A DNA stretch of 16,270 nt from CAXGUU01 sp964012875. GTDB lineage: Bacteria; Pseudomonadota; Gammaproteobacteria; Ga0077536. Numbering within the stretch: the stretch's first letter is position 1; each line of letters starts with the position of its first letter. The notes under the pieces were generated by a model. It ran no database searches. It had not been told where the DNA came from and was given only the letters and a program-made list of their open reading frames with translations. Made by a program: the position numbers and the translations under genes. Where the stretch lies: contig CAXGUU010000041.1 in NCBI GenBank assembly GCA_964012875.1, forward strand, positions 1 through 16,270. The letters run 5' to 3'. Of this stretch, positions 14,326 to 16,270 are shown one piece after another.

Positions 14326-16270
14326 TCAATCGAGATACGCCTTGACCCGCGCCAGGCATGAATCATGGTCGAGGCCGAAGTGCTCGAACAATTCGGCAGC
14401 GGGCGCCGAAGCGCCGAATTGATCTAGCCCGAGGACAAGTCCGTCGCGACCGACCAGCTGATACCAAAGCCCGGTCGTACCGGCTTCGATGGCGATACGT
14501 TTGTTGATGGAAGGCGGCAGTATCTCGTCCTGCCAGCCTTGCTCCTGGCGCACGAATCGGTCGAGGCAGGGCATGGAGACGACGCGAATGGCGGCGCCAT
14601 CTTCGTTCAGACCGGATGCTAGCTGACGCGCGAGTTCGACTTCCGAACCGGTCGCAATGATAAGCGCCTGCGGGGCGGATGATGGCTCAAAACAGATATA
14701 AGCACCGCGCGACATATCGCCGGCATGGTCGGGTGCATGCACCTGCTGCGGCAATGCCTGGCGCGTCAGCAGCAGGCAACTCGGTCCGTCGCGACGCTCT
14801 ATTGCCGCACGCCACGCGGCAGCGGTTTCGGCACGGTCTGCCGGTCGCCACACATCGAGCCTGGGAATGAGGCGCAGCGCATTGGCGTGCTCTACCGGTT
14901 GATGGGTGGGGCCATCCTCACCGAGCCCGATTGAATCATGGGTGTAGACAAAAACAGAACCGAGCCCCATCAGCGCTGACATGCGCACTGCGTTACGAGC
15001 GTAGTCCGAAAACACCAGGAAAGTGCCGCCATAAGGGATGGTACCGCCGTGCAGACACATGCCGTTCATGATGGCGCTCATGGCGAATTCACGGACGCCG
15101 TAATAGACGTAGTTGCCGCCCGGCTCGGCGCCGGATATGCCAACGCTGCTGCTGTGCCATGTGTTGTTCGAACCGGTCAAATCGGCCGAACCGCCGATCA
15201 ATTCGGGAATCGCTGCGCCGAAAATATCAAGTACCTTCTCCGATGACTTGCGGGTGGCCTCTTTACCGTCGGCATTCAGGCTCTCAGACACGAAGGCATC
15301 CGCTACTCGATTCCAGTCTGCTGGCAGTTCGCCGGCGACCAGGCGCTTGAACTCGGTCCCTTCCTCGCCGTAGTCGGCGCAGTAGCGGTCAAGTAATTCA
15401 TTCCACGATGATTCAAGCGCGGCACCGGCATCCACCGCGTCCCAGGCTGTGGCGACCGGTTGCGGAATTTCAAACGGCTCGTGCGCCCAGCCGATGGCTT
15501 TGCGTGTCGCGGCAATCTCGTCCTCGCCCAGGGCCGCGCCGTGCACCGCCTCGGTGCCGCCTTTGTTGGGTGCGCCCCAGCCGATGATTGTTTCGCAGCA
15601 GATCAGCGTCGGCCGGCCGGTTTCGCGCCGGGCGATTTCAAGCGCCTGCGTCACGGCTTGGGCGTCGTGGCCATCAACCGCCGGTACCACGTGCCAGCCG
15701 TAAGCTTCAAAACGTGCGACCGTGTCGTCGGTAAACCAGCCCTCGACCTTGCCGTCGATGGATATACCGTTGTCATCGTAGAAAACGATCAGCTTGCCCA
15801 GTCCCAGTGTGCCGGCCAGAGAGCAGGCCTCGTGCGAAATACCTTCCATGAGGCAGCCATCGCCCGCAAAAACGTAGGTGTAGTGATCAACGAGCGGATA
15901 TTGTTCGCGGTTAAAGCGCGCGGCCAAATGCGCCTCGGCGAGGGCCATGCCGACCGCGTTGGCCAAACCCTGACCCAGCGGACCCGTTGTCGTTTCAACA
16001 CCCGGCGTGTCGCCAAATTCCGGATGACCGGGCGTTTTCGAGTGCAGTTGCCGAAATTGCTTTAGATCGTCTATCCCGACATCGTAGCCGGACAGATGAA
16101 GCAGTGCGTAGATCAACATCGAGCCATGCCCATTGGACAGGACAAAGCGGTCGCGATTGAACCATTGCGGGTTGCTCGGGCTGTGTCGCAGGTAACCGCG
16201 CCACAGTACTTCAGCGATATCAGCCATGCCCATGGGGGCACCCGGATGCCCGGAGTTCGCGGTCTGTACC
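14326..16270 (-). CDS. tkt: Transketolase (N-terminus outside window)
   Basis: Transketolase moves two-carbon ketol units between sugar phosphates using thiamine diphosphate and Mg2+, linking the pentose phosphate or Calvin pathways with glycolysis. The frame remains open to the window edge and about 647 residues are present; comparison with E. coli TktA suggests only about 18 N-terminal residues are missing. Seen in order: SGHPGAPMGMADI (active-site His), SNGHGSMLIY, ETTTGPLGQG, the ThDP motif AGDGCLMEGISHE...DDNGISIDG, VHGAALG, the catalytic Glu in YGVREFAMS, and THDSIGLGEDGPTHQP, followed by the C-terminal transketolase domain ending VKAYLD. All active-site regions are intact. It is the first visible gene of the tkt-gap-pgk-pyk cluster. 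Confidence 0.96.
   Translation of the reverse strand, partial: VQTANSGHPGAPMGMADIAEVLWRGYLRHSPSNPQWFNRDRFVLSNGHGSMLIYALLHLSGYDVGIDDLKQFRQLHSKTPGHPEFGDTPGVETTTGPLGQGLANAVGMALAEAHLAARFNREQYPLVDHYTYVFAGDGCLMEGISHEACSLAGTLGLGKLIVFYDDNGISIDGKVEGWFTDDTVARFEAYGWHVVPAVDGHDAQAVTQALEIARRETGRPTLICCETIIGWGAPNKGGTEAVHGAALGEDEIAATRKAIGWAHEPFEIPQPVATAWDAVDAGAALESSWNELLDRYCADYGEEGTEFKRLVAGELPADWNRVADAFVSESLNADGKEATRKSSEKVLDIFGAAIPELIGGSADLTGSNNTWHSSSVGISGAEPGGNYVYYGVREFAMSAIMNGMCLHGGTIPYGGTFLVFSDYARNAVRMSALMGLGSVFVYTHDSIGLGEDGPTHQPVEHANALRLIPRLDVWRPADRAETAAAWRAAIERRDGPSCLLLTRQALPQQVHAPDHAGDMSRGAYICFEPSSAPQALIIATGSEVELARQLASGLNEDGAAIRVVSMPCLDRFVRQEQGWQDEILPPSINKRIAIEAGTTGLWYQLVGRDGLVLGLDQFGASAPAAELFEHFGLDHDSCLARVKAYLD

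Overview
The window looks like a chromosomal housekeeping segment from a gammaproteobacterium. The evidence is gene order that is conserved in that class: lolB-ispE-tRNA-Gln-prs-rplY-pth-ychF, a coiled-coil gene-zapA-ssrS (6S RNA), ygfB-pepP-ubiH-ubiI, and tkt-gap-pgk-pyk. Base composition is moderately GC-rich throughout, and no mobile element, phage gene, CRISPR array or foreign island was seen. Genus cannot be decided from the sequence alone. The two ubiquinone hydroxylases point to an aerobically respiring organism.

Layout. Positions 1-4872 (+) carry the 3' end of lolB, then ispE, a tRNA-Gln(UUG), prs, rplY, pth and ychF, all co-oriented and closely spaced. They serve lipoprotein sorting, isoprenoid precursors, PRPP synthesis and translation. 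Positions 4889-5757 (-) hold a short coiled-coil protein gene, zapA (GTG start, overlapping its neighbour by 3 nt), and the 6S RNA gene, whose 3' end lies 17 nt from the ychF stop on the opposite strand. Positions 5931-10241 (+) hold ygfB, pepP, ubiH and ubiI, an aminopeptidase/ubiquinone hydroxylation cluster, followed by purC (long, ADE1-like type). Positions 11299-16270 (-) hold a central-carbon operon read tkt (5' end off the window), gap, pgk and then a remnant of pyk.

Main point of interest. The pyruvate kinase gene at the end of the glycolytic operon is broken. Its N-terminus, a piece of the ADLQGPKIR region and its C-terminal domain survive in three different reading frames within about 660 bp, where a normal gene has about 1.4 kb. 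Nearly all catalytic-core motifs are gone. The remaining pieces are otherwise well preserved, so this is either a recent loss of the gene or an assembly error. tkt, gap and pgk look intact.

No undescribed multi-gene system was recognised. The other observations are smaller: a convergent 6S RNA, unusual start codons, atypical residues in flavoprotein motifs, and palindromes in intergenic DNA.
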